The notes beneath the pieces are model-generated. The model was not told where the DNA came from. It did not search any database and saw only the letters and a list, made by a program, of their open reading frames with translations. Below, one piece after another: positions 24,686-33,065 of a stretch of 56,118 bases of DNA (positions are counted from its first letter, which is position 1; each line of letters opens with the position of its first letter). A program made the position numbers and the translations under genes. The stretch is taken from the NCBI GenBank assembly GCA_026418195.1, contig JAOABU010000116.1, positions 66,977 through 123,094 of the forward strand, written 5' to 3'. Origin of the DNA: Spirochaetota bacterium (GTDB taxonomy: Bacteria; Spirochaetota; Spirochaetia; DTKZ01).

Positions 24686-25675
24686 GTGCACCACTTCATA
24701 GATGAAGTCATTCTCGAACTTTCGTCCGGTTCTGGAGGGCCGGGATGTGTTTCCTTTCGCCGGGAAAAGTACGTCCCTAAAGGAGGCCCAGATGGTGGAG
24801 ATGGCGGGAAAGGCGGGGATGTGATATTTGTGGTGCGAAGAAACTTGAAAACTCTAAGACATCTAAAGAAAAATCCTATCTTGAAAGCGCAGAACGGATT
24901 TCCGGGGGAAGGAGCTCTTCGGCATGGCAAAGATGGGGAGTCCATTGAAATCCCAGTTCCTCCTGGAACCGTTATCAAAGATGCAGAAACAGGGGAACTC
25001 CTAAGGGATTTCACCGAAGAGGGCACCTCCTGGGTATTCCTCACCGGTGGAAGGGGAGGGAAGGGGAATGCTCATTTCAAGTCAGCAAGGAACCAGGCTC
25101 CTCGGTTTGCACAGAAAGGGCAGAGCGGAAAAACTGCTCGGGTTAAGGTAGAGTTAAATATAATTGCCGATATTGGGTTTGTCGGATTCCCCAATGCAGG
25201 TAAATCGAGCTTGTTGAAAGTCCTCACCAACGCCAAACCAGAGGTTGCACCGTATCCATTTACAACGAAAACTCCCCATCTGGGGGTTTTAACCGTAGGT
25301 GATGAAGATATAGTTTTAGCCGATATTCCTGGGATCCTGGAAGGAGCTTCAACTGGAGTGGGGCTGGGGATCAAGTTTTTAAAGCATATCAGTAGAACCA
25401 AAGGGTTGGCTTTTCTAATAGACCTCTCCCAACCGAATTATCTGGGACATTTTGACATCTTATTGAAAGAAGTAGGAGAGTTCTCTCCGGAACTGGCCCG
25501 ACGAAAGAGAGTTCTTGTGGGTACAAAGGTAGATTTGTTAGAATCTCTACAGCCTTTGGAAGAGTTGAAATGCAAGTATCCAGAAGAGAGGGTCTTGGGC
25601 ATCTCTTCCATCACCCGAGAAGGCTTGGATGCCCTAGTTCAAGCCTTTGTACGACTAGCCAAGGACGAAGGATGA
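24686..25675 (+). CDS. obg: Obg-family GTPase (ribosome assembly/stress)
   Basis: About 329 residues. The N-terminal glycine-rich Obg domain (GSGGPGCVSFRREKYVPKGGPDGGDGGKGGDV) precedes the GTPase domain with G1 GFPNAGKSSLL, G3 DIPG and G4 TKVDL. It acts in 50S maturation. I place the start at GTG 24686, which has GGTGG seven bases before and gives MHHFIDEV, matching the family; a TTG at 24680 is the alternative. nadD follows after 4 bases. Confidence 0.95.
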   Translation: MHHFIDEVILELSSGSGGPGCVSFRREKYVPKGGPDGGDGGKGGDVIFVVRRNLKTLRHLKKNPILKAQNGFPGEGALRHGKDGESIEIPVPPGTVIKDAETGELLRDFTEEGTSWVFLTGGRGGKGNAHFKSARNQAPRFAQKGQSGKTARVKVELNIIADIGFVGFPNAGKSSLLKVLTNAKPEVAPYPFTTKTPHLGVLTVGDEDIVLADIPGILEGASTGVGLGIKFLKHISRTKGLAFLIDLSQPNYLGHFDILLKEVGEFSPELARRKRVLVGTKVDLLESLQPLEELKCKYPEERVLGISSITREGLDALVQAFVRLAKDEG

Positions 25676-25679
25676 AGGG

Positions 25680-26255
25680 ATGAGACTAGCGCTTCTAGGA
25701 GGCACCTTCAATCCCATTCACATCGGGCATCTTTATATAGCAGAAGAGGTACTCATTTCATTGAAGTACGATCGAATCGTATTTGTACCATCCTATCGCC
25801 CGGCCCATAAAACAGTAAGCAATATGGATGATCCCCAAAAGAGGTTGGAAATGGTTCGCTTGGCAACGGAGGGCAGGGAAGAGTTTATCGTGGAGGATTG
25901 TGAGATCCTACGGAAGGACACCTCGTATACGATGGACACCATTGAATACCTCTACCACCGGTATCCTGTGACAGGGAAGATAGGACTCATCATAGGAGAG
26001 GACCTAGTACCTGGTTTCCCTACCTGGAAAATGGTAGATCGTCTGTTGAAAGAAGTAGAAATCATCATCGCGTATAGAACGAAACGGGAACCCTTCCCGT
26101 ATCCTGTACAAGTGCAGTACATAGAGAATGTGGTGATACCAATCTCCTCTTCCGAGATACGGGCCCGGATTAAAGCAGGAAAAGCCTTTCGATACTTGGT
26201 TCCAGACGCGGTGTATCAATATATTCGGGAACAGGGGTTGTACCAGAATGAGTGA
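25680..26255 (+). CDS. nadD: Nicotinate-nucleotide adenylyltransferase
   Basis: Adenylates nicotinate mononucleotide in NAD synthesis. 191 residues. The nucleotidyltransferase motif is LLGGTFNPIHIGHLYIAEEV, and the second conserved motif is PISSSEIRARI near the C-terminus. It serves the same pathway as nadC-nadB at 29232-31657. Overlaps the following yqeK by 8 bases. Confidence 0.95.
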   Translation: MRLALLGGTFNPIHIGHLYIAEEVLISLKYDRIVFVPSYRPAHKTVSNMDDPQKRLEMVRLATEGREEFIVEDCEILRKDTSYTMDTIEYLYHRYPVTGKIGLIIGEDLVPGFPTWKMVDRLLKEVEIIIAYRTKREPFPYPVQVQYIENVVIPISSSEIRARIKAGKAFRYLVPDAVYQYIREQGLYQNE

Positions 26256-26823
26256 GGTAGAATTAGAATCTTCCATTGAATCCTACCTTCGACTTACCCT
26301 TTCCCCTAAGAGGTTCATCCATTCCTTGAATACCGCAGAATGGAGCAGAAATCTGGCAAGCCGATTTGACATGGATCCCCAAAAGGGTTATTGGATTGGC
26401 CTGCTTCATGATGCAGCAAGGGAGCTCCCCCCAGAAGAATTGTTGCAGAGAACCAAATCCCTGGGGATCCAGCCTGATCCGATAGAACTGGAAAACCCCA
26501 TCCTACTCCATGGGTTGATTTCAGCCGAGATTGCTCGTTCTCGCTTTGGAATTAGAGAAGAAGAGCTTTTAGAGGCTATCCGTCATCATACCCTAGGGAA
26601 ACCATCCCTTCATCCCTACGGGAAGGTACTCTATGTGGCTGACTATATTGAACCTTCTAGAACTTTCGTGGACGATACGTTTAGAGCTACCATACTTTCC
26701 TTGTCATTGGATGAAATGCTCTTGAAAATCCTGGAAGAGGAGAAAAGGTTTCGTAAAAACCTTGCACCCATTACCCAGGAAATGTACGATGAGTTGAGGG
26801 GTAGGATTCTTGAAAGGGCATAG
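26248..26823 (+). CDS. yqeK: HD-domain hydrolase YqeK-like (probable Ap4A hydrolase)
   Basis: 191 residues with an HD domain: HSLNTAEWSRNLA supplies the first His, LLHDAARE the HD pair, and LHGLISAEIA and RHHTLGKP the later metal ligands. YqeK proteins are symmetric diadenosine tetraphosphate hydrolases. It sits in the conserved nadD-yqeK-rsfS string and overlaps nadD (8 bases) and the LCP gene (14 bases). Confidence 0.9.
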   Translation: MSEVELESSIESYLRLTLSPKRFIHSLNTAEWSRNLASRFDMDPQKGYWIGLLHDAARELPPEELLQRTKSLGIQPDPIELENPILLHGLISAEIARSRFGIREEELLEAIRHHTLGKPSLHPYGKVLYVADYIEPSRTFVDDTFRATILSLSLDEMLLKILEEEKRFRKNLAPITQEMYDELRGRILERA

Positions 26824-27997
26824 TCGAACAAGGTTCGATACAGGACTGATTTTCTTGGCTTCTGTGTTTGTCATCCTTTTGGTGAGCGGGCTTTACATCT
26901 ATCAACAAGTACGGGTGGACCCTGTAACCACCTCCATTCAACAGGGGAAACCCTTTGCTGTTCAACTGATGATCCACGATGGGAAAGAATTAAAGTATAC
27001 CGAGCTTTTGTTCTATTGTCCTTCAACAGGTAGGGCTGCACTGTTGGATATTCCTGGGAATCTAGGGATTATTCTACCCCAAGCGAAAAAGGTAGGTAGA
27101 ATCGATTCCCTATACAGGATTCATGCGATAGAAGCGTATCGGGACGCTATTGAGACTGTTGTTAAAGAAGAGATTCCATTCTATCTAGAACTGTCGTTTA
27201 CACAGCTGGAAAGACTTATCGACCTTCTCGGAGGAATTGAGGTATTTGTAGCTAACTCCCTTGAGATGGATGTAAAGGGAAGGAAAATCCAACTTCCCTC
27301 AGGAAACCTGCATCTGGATGGAGGGAAGGCGATGGTATACTTATCCCTCCAAGATTCTGAAGAATCAGATATCGATCGTATCATCCGAATCCAAAAGTTT
27401 ATACAATCCCTGTTAAAGAAGATAGGTGAATCCGTTGATTTCTTCACTCACCCTGACGTGATCCCCTATGTAAAAGAGTGTTTTCGAACGGATATGGAGA
27501 CTCGCGGTCTTCTTGCCTTTTTGAGCGAGATGAGGAAACTAGACATAGAGAGAATGGCGTTTCAACGAGTACTCGGAAACCAACGAAAGGTAGAAACCGA
27601 GGAATTACTTTTTCCCCATTTCGAGGGGCAGCTACTGAGACAGACGGTGAAGAAGATGCTGGAAACTTTAGCGAGTACCGAAGGAGTTAGAGGAGAGGAT
27701 GCGGGTCTAACGTTAGAAATTCTCAATGGAACCAAGATACCGGGTTTGGCTCGAAGAACCCGTGAAATCTACCAGAGCTTTGGGTTTGATGTAGTCTCCT
27801 ATGGGAATGCAGAAACCCAGGAGGTAGAAAAAACTATGGTCATTGATCGGAAAGGGAATAGAGAGGGAGCATCCAGGGTAGCCTCGATCATCAAATGTAC
27901 CAACATTGTAACAGGTCCTTCGGCAGGTGGAGGACAGAAGAACGTTGATATTACCATCGTCCTAGGAGGAGATTTCGATGGAAGATACTGTAAGTAG
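26810..27997 (+). CDS. LytR-CpsA-Psr family protein with LytR C-terminal domain
   Basis: 395 residues. One N-terminal membrane segment (about residues 13-31) precedes an LCP-like domain (LLDIPGNLGI, HAIEAYRDAIETV, IDLLGGIEVFV, LHLDGGKAMVYLS, DIDRIIRIQKFI), which in other bacteria transfers undecaprenyl-linked glycans to cell-surface acceptors. A C-terminal LytR_C domain (TLEILNGTKIPGLARRTREIY..GFDVV) follows. TTG start supported by GTAGGA upstream. It lies between yqeK and rsfS, an order I associate with spirochaetes. The glycan acceptor is unknown. Confidence 0.85.
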   Translation: MKGHSRTRFDTGLIFLASVFVILLVSGLYIYQQVRVDPVTTSIQQGKPFAVQLMIHDGKELKYTELLFYCPSTGRAALLDIPGNLGIILPQAKKVGRIDSLYRIHAIEAYRDAIETVVKEEIPFYLELSFTQLERLIDLLGGIEVFVANSLEMDVKGRKIQLPSGNLHLDGGKAMVYLSLQDSEESDIDRIIRIQKFIQSLLKKIGESVDFFTHPDVIPYVKECFRTDMETRGLLAFLSEMRKLDIERMAFQRVLGNQRKVETEELLFPHFEGQLLRQTVKKMLETLASTEGVRGEDAGLTLEILNGTKIPGLARRTREIYQSFGFDVVSYGNAETQEVEKTMVIDRKGNREGASRVASIIKCTNIVTGPSAGGGQKNVDITIVLGGDFDGRYCK

Positions 27998-28352
27998 CGG
28001 TACGGTTGTGTTGGAAGTTGCCAGATTCATTGAAGAACACAAGGGGAGAAATACCGTAGTCCTTCATTTAGGACCTCGATGTTCCTTTACCGATTATTTC
28101 ATCATCACCACCGTAACTAGCGAAGGTCATTTACGGGGTCTTTTCAACAACTTACTTTCTTTTTTGGAAGAAAAGCATATAGAACTGTTTCGGAAAAAGA
28201 AGAACTTGGATGACGTAGGTTGGCAATTGATTGACTGCGGTACCTTCGTCATCCACCTCATGACAGAAGAAAAGCGCTCTTTCTACGACTTGGAAAAGCT
28301 TTGGTTCGAATGTGAACGAATAAGTTACTCTTCGTCTTCGAAATCTTCATAA
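27978..28352 (+). CDS. rsfS: Ribosomal silencing factor RsfS (Iojap/YbeB)
   Basis: 124 residues. Binds L14 and blocks subunit joining during starvation. The core is recognisable: DYFIITTVTSEGHLRGL, KNLDDVGWQLIDCGTFVIHLMTEEKRSFYDLEKLW. ATG lies inside the end of the LCP gene (20-base overlap). The last ten residues (SYSSSSKSS) are not conserved-looking; they are read from DNA that encodes the acidic tail of the convergent gene. Confidence 0.95.
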   Translation: MEDTVSSGTVVLEVARFIEEHKGRNTVVLHLGPRCSFTDYFIITTVTSEGHLRGLFNNLLSFLEEKHIELFRKKKNLDDVGWQLIDCGTFVIHLMTEEKRSFYDLEKLWFECERISYSSSSKSS

Positions 28353-28570
28353 TCCATATCATCTAAGTCTTCTTCGTCGTAGTCATCGTCCTCCAGGTCT
28401 TCATCTTCGTCTAGATCGTCTTCTATGTCTTCGAAGTCTTCATCCTCATCTTCATCGTAGAAGTCTTCATCCTCATCGTCGTAGTCATCGAAATCTTCTT
28501 CATCCTCTTCATCTTCATCGTACATGAAGGTAATGAGGTACTCTTTTTCAAGTTCATCTTGTAAGGCCAT
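28325..28570 (-). CDS. Small extremely acidic protein of unknown function
   Basis: 81 residues from ATG 28570, which has a GGGGGGAG box 4-5 bases upstream. A short ordinary N-terminus (MALQDELEKEYLITFMYD) is followed by about 63 residues that are almost entirely Asp and Glu with spaced Phe/Tyr, in loose DED and YDDEDED repeats. It should be soluble, highly negative and disordered; acting as a nucleic-acid mimic, ion buffer or chaperone is only speculation. An apparent longer ORF starting TTG 28642 is rejected because that TTGACA is a -35 element. The last 28 bases overlap rsfS antisense. Confidence 0.72.
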   Translation of the reverse strand: MALQDELEKEYLITFMYDEDEEDEEDFDDYDDEDEDFYDEDEDEDFEDIEDDLDEDEDLEDDDYDEEDLDDMDYEDFEDEE

Positions 28571-28613
28571 AGCACTCCCCCCTCGATTGACCCTTGGGTC
28601 GAATTCTCCTGAA

Positions 28614-28642
28614 AATCTAAGAGAAGAATAAAGGTCTGTCAA
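28614..28642 (-). promoter_or_regulatory. Promoter of the acidic protein
   Basis: Minus strand TTGACA (28642-28637), 17-base spacer, TAGATT (28619-28614). The predicted start is around 28607, about 37 bases before the ATG. Confidence 0.5.
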
Positions 28643-28647
28643 CTGTT

Positions 28648-29103
28648 TTATTCACCACTCAAGGCTACAAAGAACCGAAGGGTCCCAAAATCTCCCTGTA
28701 AAGCTTTTTCCATGGTCATTACTGGTAAGGGCAGGGAAACGGTTATGCCCTTGCCTATGAAGATGGTTGGGGGAGTGAGCATGCAATTCACCCCACAGGT
28801 CTCCAATGTAACGATGGCTTTCCCTGCAATCTGGTTCACAATTTCGCCAATCGTAGCTCGATGAAAGGGGCCAAAATCCATTTCATCAAAGGTAACACCT
28901 AATCTGGAGGCCATTCCAGAAACAAGGTTTCGAGCGGTTCCTATTTCAGACTGCAGAACAAAGTATCCGCGCAGGGCTCCTGTAATCCCGAGGCTACTGG
29001 TAAGGTCATACGTCTGGGGGAAATTTTCGGTAACTTTTTTAAGTGGCAATTGGATTTCTTGAAAAAATTCTAACGCAGCAGTTAAAAAATGGTCCGTATA
29101 CAC
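28648..29103 (-). CDS. cheX: CheX-like chemotaxis phosphatase
   Basis: 151 residues with the CheC/CheX/FliY-type phosphatase fold. The active-site helix motif ExxNxxxG appears as EIVNQIAGKAIVTLE. The alternating beta strands (LGITGALRGYFVLQSE, MLTPPTIFIGKGITVSLP, FGTLRFFVALSG) fit CheX, which dephosphorylates CheY-P in spirochaetes. Spirochaetes commonly have CheX; here it stands alone rather than in a cheA-cheW-cheX-cheY operon, so it may be a paralogue with another target. GTG start with GAGG about 8 bases upstream. Confidence 0.82.
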   Translation of the reverse strand: MYTDHFLTAALEFFQEIQLPLKKVTENFPQTYDLTSSLGITGALRGYFVLQSEIGTARNLVSGMASRLGVTFDEMDFGPFHRATIGEIVNQIAGKAIVTLETCGVNCMLTPPTIFIGKGITVSLPLPVMTMEKALQGDFGTLRFFVALSGE

Positions 29104-29231
29104 ACTGGTTTCCTCATTTACTTTTCATCTTCAGTGTAATTTTTTCTTCTAATAATAGCAAATATTTTTAAAATTTCTTGCTTTTTCCCAAGGAACTTCG
29201 TACAATTCCTCCCCATCTAGGAGGAAGAGGG

Positions 29232-30089
29232 ATGCTATCCGAGGAAGAATGGAAATCCTTCCATCGATTACTGGATATTGCGTTAGAGGAAGATCTTGGT
29301 CTTCGGGGAGACGTTACATCTGAGGCCATCTTTCAAGCAGAGCAATGCATCTGCAGATTGGTGAGCAAAGACCATGGGGTATTGGCAGGGATTGAATGTT
29401 TCCTGAAAGTATTCCAGCGGATCGATCCGAAAGTCCGTTGGGTGGAGGTTCTCGAGGATGGGGTTGACCTTTCACCGGGAATGGTTGTAGCACGGCTGAG
29501 CGGACCTACGAAAAGTATTTTACAAGCGGAGCGAACCGCTTTGAATTTTGTGGGATATCTATCAGGAATTGCTACTACAACCCGGCGGATGGTTCTGGCC
29601 ATCAAAGGAAAAGGAAAAGCGGTAATCCTGGACACTCGAAAGACACTCCCCGGATATCGAGCGTTGGCTAAGTATGCCGTACGAATCGGGGGAGGAAAGA
29701 ACCATCGATTCGGTCTGTACGACATGGTTCTTATCAAAGACAACCATATCGATGCGGTAGGGTCCCTTTCCGAAGCAGTCAAACGGGTTCGTGCCCGATG
29801 GGGTAAGGAGTTTCTCATCGAAGTAGAATGTCGTACCTTAGAAGATGTGAAGGAAGCCGTCGAGGCGAGGGTGGATCGAATCCTATTAGACAACATGGAT
29901 GTACAAACAACTAGAAGCGCAGTGCAATGGGTTGGAGGAAGGGTCCCCTTGGAAAGTTCCGGTGACATGACTCTGGAGCGGGTAGAAGCATATGCAGCTA
30001 CAGGAGTAGACTTTATTTCCGCGGGCAGACTCACCCATTCGGTTCCATCCTTTAATTTCTCTCTTCAGGTGGAAAGGAAAATCACATGA
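29232..30089 (+). CDS. nadC: Nicotinate-nucleotide pyrophosphorylase (quinolinate phosphoribosyltransferase)
   Basis: Converts quinolinate and PRPP to nicotinate mononucleotide. 285 residues from ATG 29232, preferred over an upstream TTG (29178) because AGGAGG sits seven bases before it. Motifs: EEDLGLRGDVTSEAI, ERTALNFVGYLSGIATTTRRM, LDTRKTLPGYRALAKYAVRIGGGKNHRFGLYDMVLIKDNH and LESSGDMTLERV. ATGA overlap with nadB. Confidence 0.96.
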   Translation: MLSEEEWKSFHRLLDIALEEDLGLRGDVTSEAIFQAEQCICRLVSKDHGVLAGIECFLKVFQRIDPKVRWVEVLEDGVDLSPGMVVARLSGPTKSILQAERTALNFVGYLSGIATTTRRMVLAIKGKGKAVILDTRKTLPGYRALAKYAVRIGGGKNHRFGLYDMVLIKDNHIDAVGSLSEAVKRVRARWGKEFLIEVECRTLEDVKEAVEARVDRILLDNMDVQTTRSAVQWVGGRVPLESSGDMTLERVEAYAATGVDFISAGRLTHSVPSFNFSLQVERKIT

Positions 30090-31657
30090 GACCCAGTAAA
30101 TCGTTTTACGATGTCCTGGTGATCGGTTCGGGAATTGGTGGTTTGAGTTGTGCTATCTCTGCTGCAGAAAATGGGCTCTCGGTAGCTGTAATTTCGAAAG
30201 AGGCGGATCTAGAAGAATCCAACACGTTCCATGCTCAAGGGGGTATCGTAGAGCAGGGGGTGGAGGATTCACCGAAACTTCTATATGAGGATATCTGTAA
30301 AGCTGGGGCCTATCTGAACAATAGGGAAGCTGTACGGTTCGTAGCCGAGAAGGGGCCACGTTTCGTCCGAGAGTATCTGATAGAGAAAGCAGGAGTTCCC
30401 TTCAATCGAACTCCACAGGGGGAACTATCCTATACCCGAGAAGCAGCCCATTCGGTTCGAAGGATCCTGTATGCTCAGGATTCTACCGGTAGGTCCATCG
30501 AAACGAGCCTTCTAACCTACGCCAGAAGTATACCGGGAATCGAATTCCTTCCCAGCACCATGGCGGTGGATATCCTGACCAACTGCCACAATTCGAAGGA
30601 CCCCCAGGAACGGTATCGGCCCTTGAGGGCGTTAGGAGCGTATCTATTGGAAATCCCTACTCATCAGATCTATCCTCTGTTTGCTTCTCATGTAGTGTTA
30701 GCTACAGGAGGAGTAGGGAATCTTTTTCTTCATACCTCTAACCCGAAAGGTGCTACAGGAGATGGAATCGCCATGGCTTTGCGGGTTGGTTGTGAAGTGA
30801 TCAATGCGGAATACCTTCAGTTTCACCCTACCATCCTTTTTCACCGGGACAGGCAACGGTTCCTTATTACAGAAGCCTTACGTGGAGAGGGAGCTCGACT
30901 ATTGAATCGCAGAGGGGAGCCCTTCATGGCACGCTATAATCCATCCATGAAAGATTTGGCGCCTCGGGATGAGGTATCCCGAGCCATTTTCCGGGAGATG
31001 GCTCTCGATGGGAGTGGATACGTATTCTTGGATGCTAGTGCCTGCCATGTTGATCTGAAAGAACGGTTCCCTATGATCTTCGAAGTATGTGCTTCGTTGG
31101 GAATCGATATACGCAAGGACCCTATACCTGTGGTTCCAGCAGCGCACTATTTCTGCGGAGGAATAAAGGTAGATTTAGAAGGGAGGACTGCCATTAAAGG
31201 ACTCTATGCCGTAGGTGAGAACGCCTGCAATGGTATCCACGGAGCGAACCGACTTGCATCCATTTCCCTGCTGGAGTCTCTGAGTTTCGGGATTCGGTGT
31301 GGTAAGTACCTATCTACCCATCCCATTCCTTTAAAAGAGAAGCTACTCCGCTCTATTCCCGAGTGGGTGTATCCCAAAGAGGAGGAGGAGTTCGACCCCA
31401 TTCTTATCTCCAACGATCTCCTTAGCATTCAGACCCTTATGTGGAACTATGTGGGGATCATTCGAACGAAGAAACGCTTACTTCGAGCACTTTCTGATCT
31501 GAATTATATGAACCATAGAATCGAACAATTCTATAAAGAAGCTCGAGTGACCCGGGAATTGTTGGAGCTTCGAAATGCGGTGTTTACAGGATTGGCTATT
31601 ACTCGAGCAGCATTAAGAAACCAAGAATCCATTGGCTGCCACTACAGAGAAGATTGA
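30086..31657 (+). CDS. nadB: L-aspartate oxidase
   Basis: FAD enzyme oxidising aspartate to iminoaspartate, the first step of de novo NAD synthesis. 523 residues. The N-terminal dinucleotide fold is VIGSGIGGLSCAISAAENG, followed by NTFHAQGGI, LATGGVGNLFLHTSNPKGATGDGIAMA, LQFHPT, HYFCGGIKVD and VGENACNGIHGANRLASISLLES. It overlaps nadC by 4 bases. nadA is not in the window. Confidence 0.95.
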   Translation: MRPSKSFYDVLVIGSGIGGLSCAISAAENGLSVAVISKEADLEESNTFHAQGGIVEQGVEDSPKLLYEDICKAGAYLNNREAVRFVAEKGPRFVREYLIEKAGVPFNRTPQGELSYTREAAHSVRRILYAQDSTGRSIETSLLTYARSIPGIEFLPSTMAVDILTNCHNSKDPQERYRPLRALGAYLLEIPTHQIYPLFASHVVLATGGVGNLFLHTSNPKGATGDGIAMALRVGCEVINAEYLQFHPTILFHRDRQRFLITEALRGEGARLLNRRGEPFMARYNPSMKDLAPRDEVSRAIFREMALDGSGYVFLDASACHVDLKERFPMIFEVCASLGIDIRKDPIPVVPAAHYFCGGIKVDLEGRTAIKGLYAVGENACNGIHGANRLASISLLESLSFGIRCGKYLSTHPIPLKEKLLRSIPEWVYPKEEEEFDPILISNDLLSIQTLMWNYVGIIRTKKRLLRALSDLNYMNHRIEQFYKEARVTRELLELRNAVFTGLAITRAALRNQESIGCHYRED

Positions 31658-31664
31658 ATCCAGT

Positions 31665-31692
31665 TTGACAGAAGATCATTTTTTTGTATAAT
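31665..31692 (+). promoter_or_regulatory. Promoter of ispE
   Basis: TTGACA (31665-31670), 16-base spacer, consensus TATAAT (31687-31692). The ATG of ispE begins only ten bases after the -10, so the leader would be about 3-4 bases. Confidence 0.65.
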
Positions 31693-31702
31693 ACCATCCG
31701 GT

Positions 31703-32587
31703 ATGGGAGATAGGGTGTTGGTGCTGGCTCCCGCGAAGGTAAATCTACATTTGGAAGTGTTTCCTCCGCGGGAAGACGGGTATCACCCCATCCTTTCCCT
31801 ATTCCAATCCATCTCCTGGTTCGATGAACTGGAGATACGATCTTTGAAAGAAAAAGATACATGCGAAATCGAGGGGGAGTGGTCCATCCCGCAGAAAGAA
31901 AACCTAATTTGGAAAGCGGTAAGTGCTTTCCGACGAGTTACAGACTTCCATGGGGGAATCAGAATCAATGTACGAAAGAATATCCCCATGGGTGCGGGAT
32001 TGGGGGGAGGCTCTTCAGATGCTGCTTCTACGTTACTGGGTCTGAACTCGTTGTGTGGACAACCCTTGAAAGAAGATATGCTTTCCGCTTTAGGTGCAAC
32101 ACTAGGAAGTGATGTTCCTTTTTTCTGCCAGACTTCTTTAGCTATGGTGTCGGGGAGGGGAGAACGGATTTCGCCTATCCGAAGTCGGAGAGATTACAAC
32201 ATTGTAGTGGTAGTTCCACCGTTCCAAGTGTCTACTCGTGAAGCGTATCAATGGATCGATCAGGAAAAGGGCTGGACCCGACCAGAGGAGAGTAAAGGAG
32301 GAGAGAATCTAGAAACCCTATTCCATGGTCCCATCGAAAAATGGGATTTTTTCAATGCGTTTCAACCTATTTTGGAAAAACGATATACGGTATACCAGAA
32401 AATCCTTGAGACCTTTCAAGAAACGGGGGCCCTTTTCAGCTCGATTTCAGGCAGTGGTTCCAGTATGTTTGGTGTGTATAGATCAGCAGAAGAGGCGCAT
32501 GAAGGGGAGGAGGAGTTAAAGCAACACTTTTCCATAGTTAAAGTTACGATTCCTCTTGATAGGAGGCCAATCCCCATATTAGAATAG
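31703..32587 (+). CDS. ispE: 4-diphosphocytidyl-2-C-methyl-D-erythritol kinase
   Basis: GHMP kinase of the MEP isoprenoid pathway. 294 residues. LAPAKVNLHLEVFPPREDGYHPI at the start; the ATP-binding glycine motif is IPMGAGLGGGSSDAASTLLGL; GSDVPFF and SSISGSGSSMFGVY are the two later GHMP motifs. The ATG has no Shine-Dalgarno and lies nearly at the predicted transcription start. spoVG follows. Confidence 0.95.
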   Translation: MGDRVLVLAPAKVNLHLEVFPPREDGYHPILSLFQSISWFDELEIRSLKEKDTCEIEGEWSIPQKENLIWKAVSAFRRVTDFHGGIRINVRKNIPMGAGLGGGSSDAASTLLGLNSLCGQPLKEDMLSALGATLGSDVPFFCQTSLAMVSGRGERISPIRSRRDYNIVVVVPPFQVSTREAYQWIDQEKGWTRPEESKGGENLETLFHGPIEKWDFFNAFQPILEKRYTVYQKILETFQETGALFSSISGSGSSMFGVYRSAEEAHEGEEELKQHFSIVKVTIPLDRRPIPILE

Positions 32588-32623
32588 CTTTGCAACGAAC
32601 GTTTGGAAAAAAGGAGTCCTTCA

Positions 32624-32917
32624 ATGCAGATTACAGACATCCGGATTCGGAAGGTGACTACGGAAGGCAAGTTGAAGGCGTACGTTACCGTTACCTTTGA
32701 TAACTGTTTCGTTGTGCACAACGTGAAGGTCATTGAAGGTAAAACGGGGATCTTTATCGCGATGCCTAGCCGCAAGACTAAAACGGGGGAATACAAAGAT
32801 GTGGCTCATCCTATCAACTCCGAGTTTCGGAACGAGTTGCAAAAACGTATCCTGACCGCATATTCGGAGATGGGAGAATTGGCAGAGACTACAGAAGCAG
32901 AACCCGAAGACAAATAG
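32624..32917 (+). CDS. spoVG: SpoVG-family RNA/DNA-binding regulator
   Basis: 97 residues. [34 protein letters not shown] and [22 protein letters not shown] are diagnostic of SpoVG, a site-specific nucleic-acid-binding protein studied in Borrelia and Firmicutes. ATG 32624 has AAGGAG seven bases upstream; an in-frame TTG at 32603 is not needed. It sits between ispE and a tRNA-Gln/rplY block. Confidence 0.96.
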   Translation: MQITDIRIRKVTTEGKLKAYVTVTFDNCFVVHNVKVIEGKTGIFIAMPSRKTKTGEYKDVAHPINSEFRNELQKRILTAYSEMGELAETTEAEPEDK

Positions 32918-32945
32918 TTCGTCCGGGTTTGAACATACACCTCGT

Positions 32946-33018
32946 TGGGACGTCGGCAAGCGGTTAAGCCTCCGGGTTTTGATCCCGGCATGCGTAGGTT
33001 CGAATCCTACCGTCCCAG
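32946..33018 (+). tRNA. tRNA-Gln (TTG)
   Basis: Acceptor TGGGACG/CGTCCCA, anticodon stem CCGGG/CCCGG with loop TTTTGAT giving anticodon TTG, T-arm GTAGG-TTCGAAT-CCTAC, discriminator G. It lies between spoVG and rplY on the same strand and is probably cotranscribed. Together with tRNA-Gln(CTG) at 5279 it completes glutamine decoding. Confidence 0.94.
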
Positions 33019-33065
33019 AGAAAACTTTTAGAAGTATTGAACAATGAATATAGAAGGAGTAAATC

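Noticed and set aside
28571-28642. N-terminal extension of the acidic protein starting at TTG 28642
   Set aside because: The TTG is the first half of the TTGACA -35 box; ATG 28570 has a strong Shine-Dalgarno.
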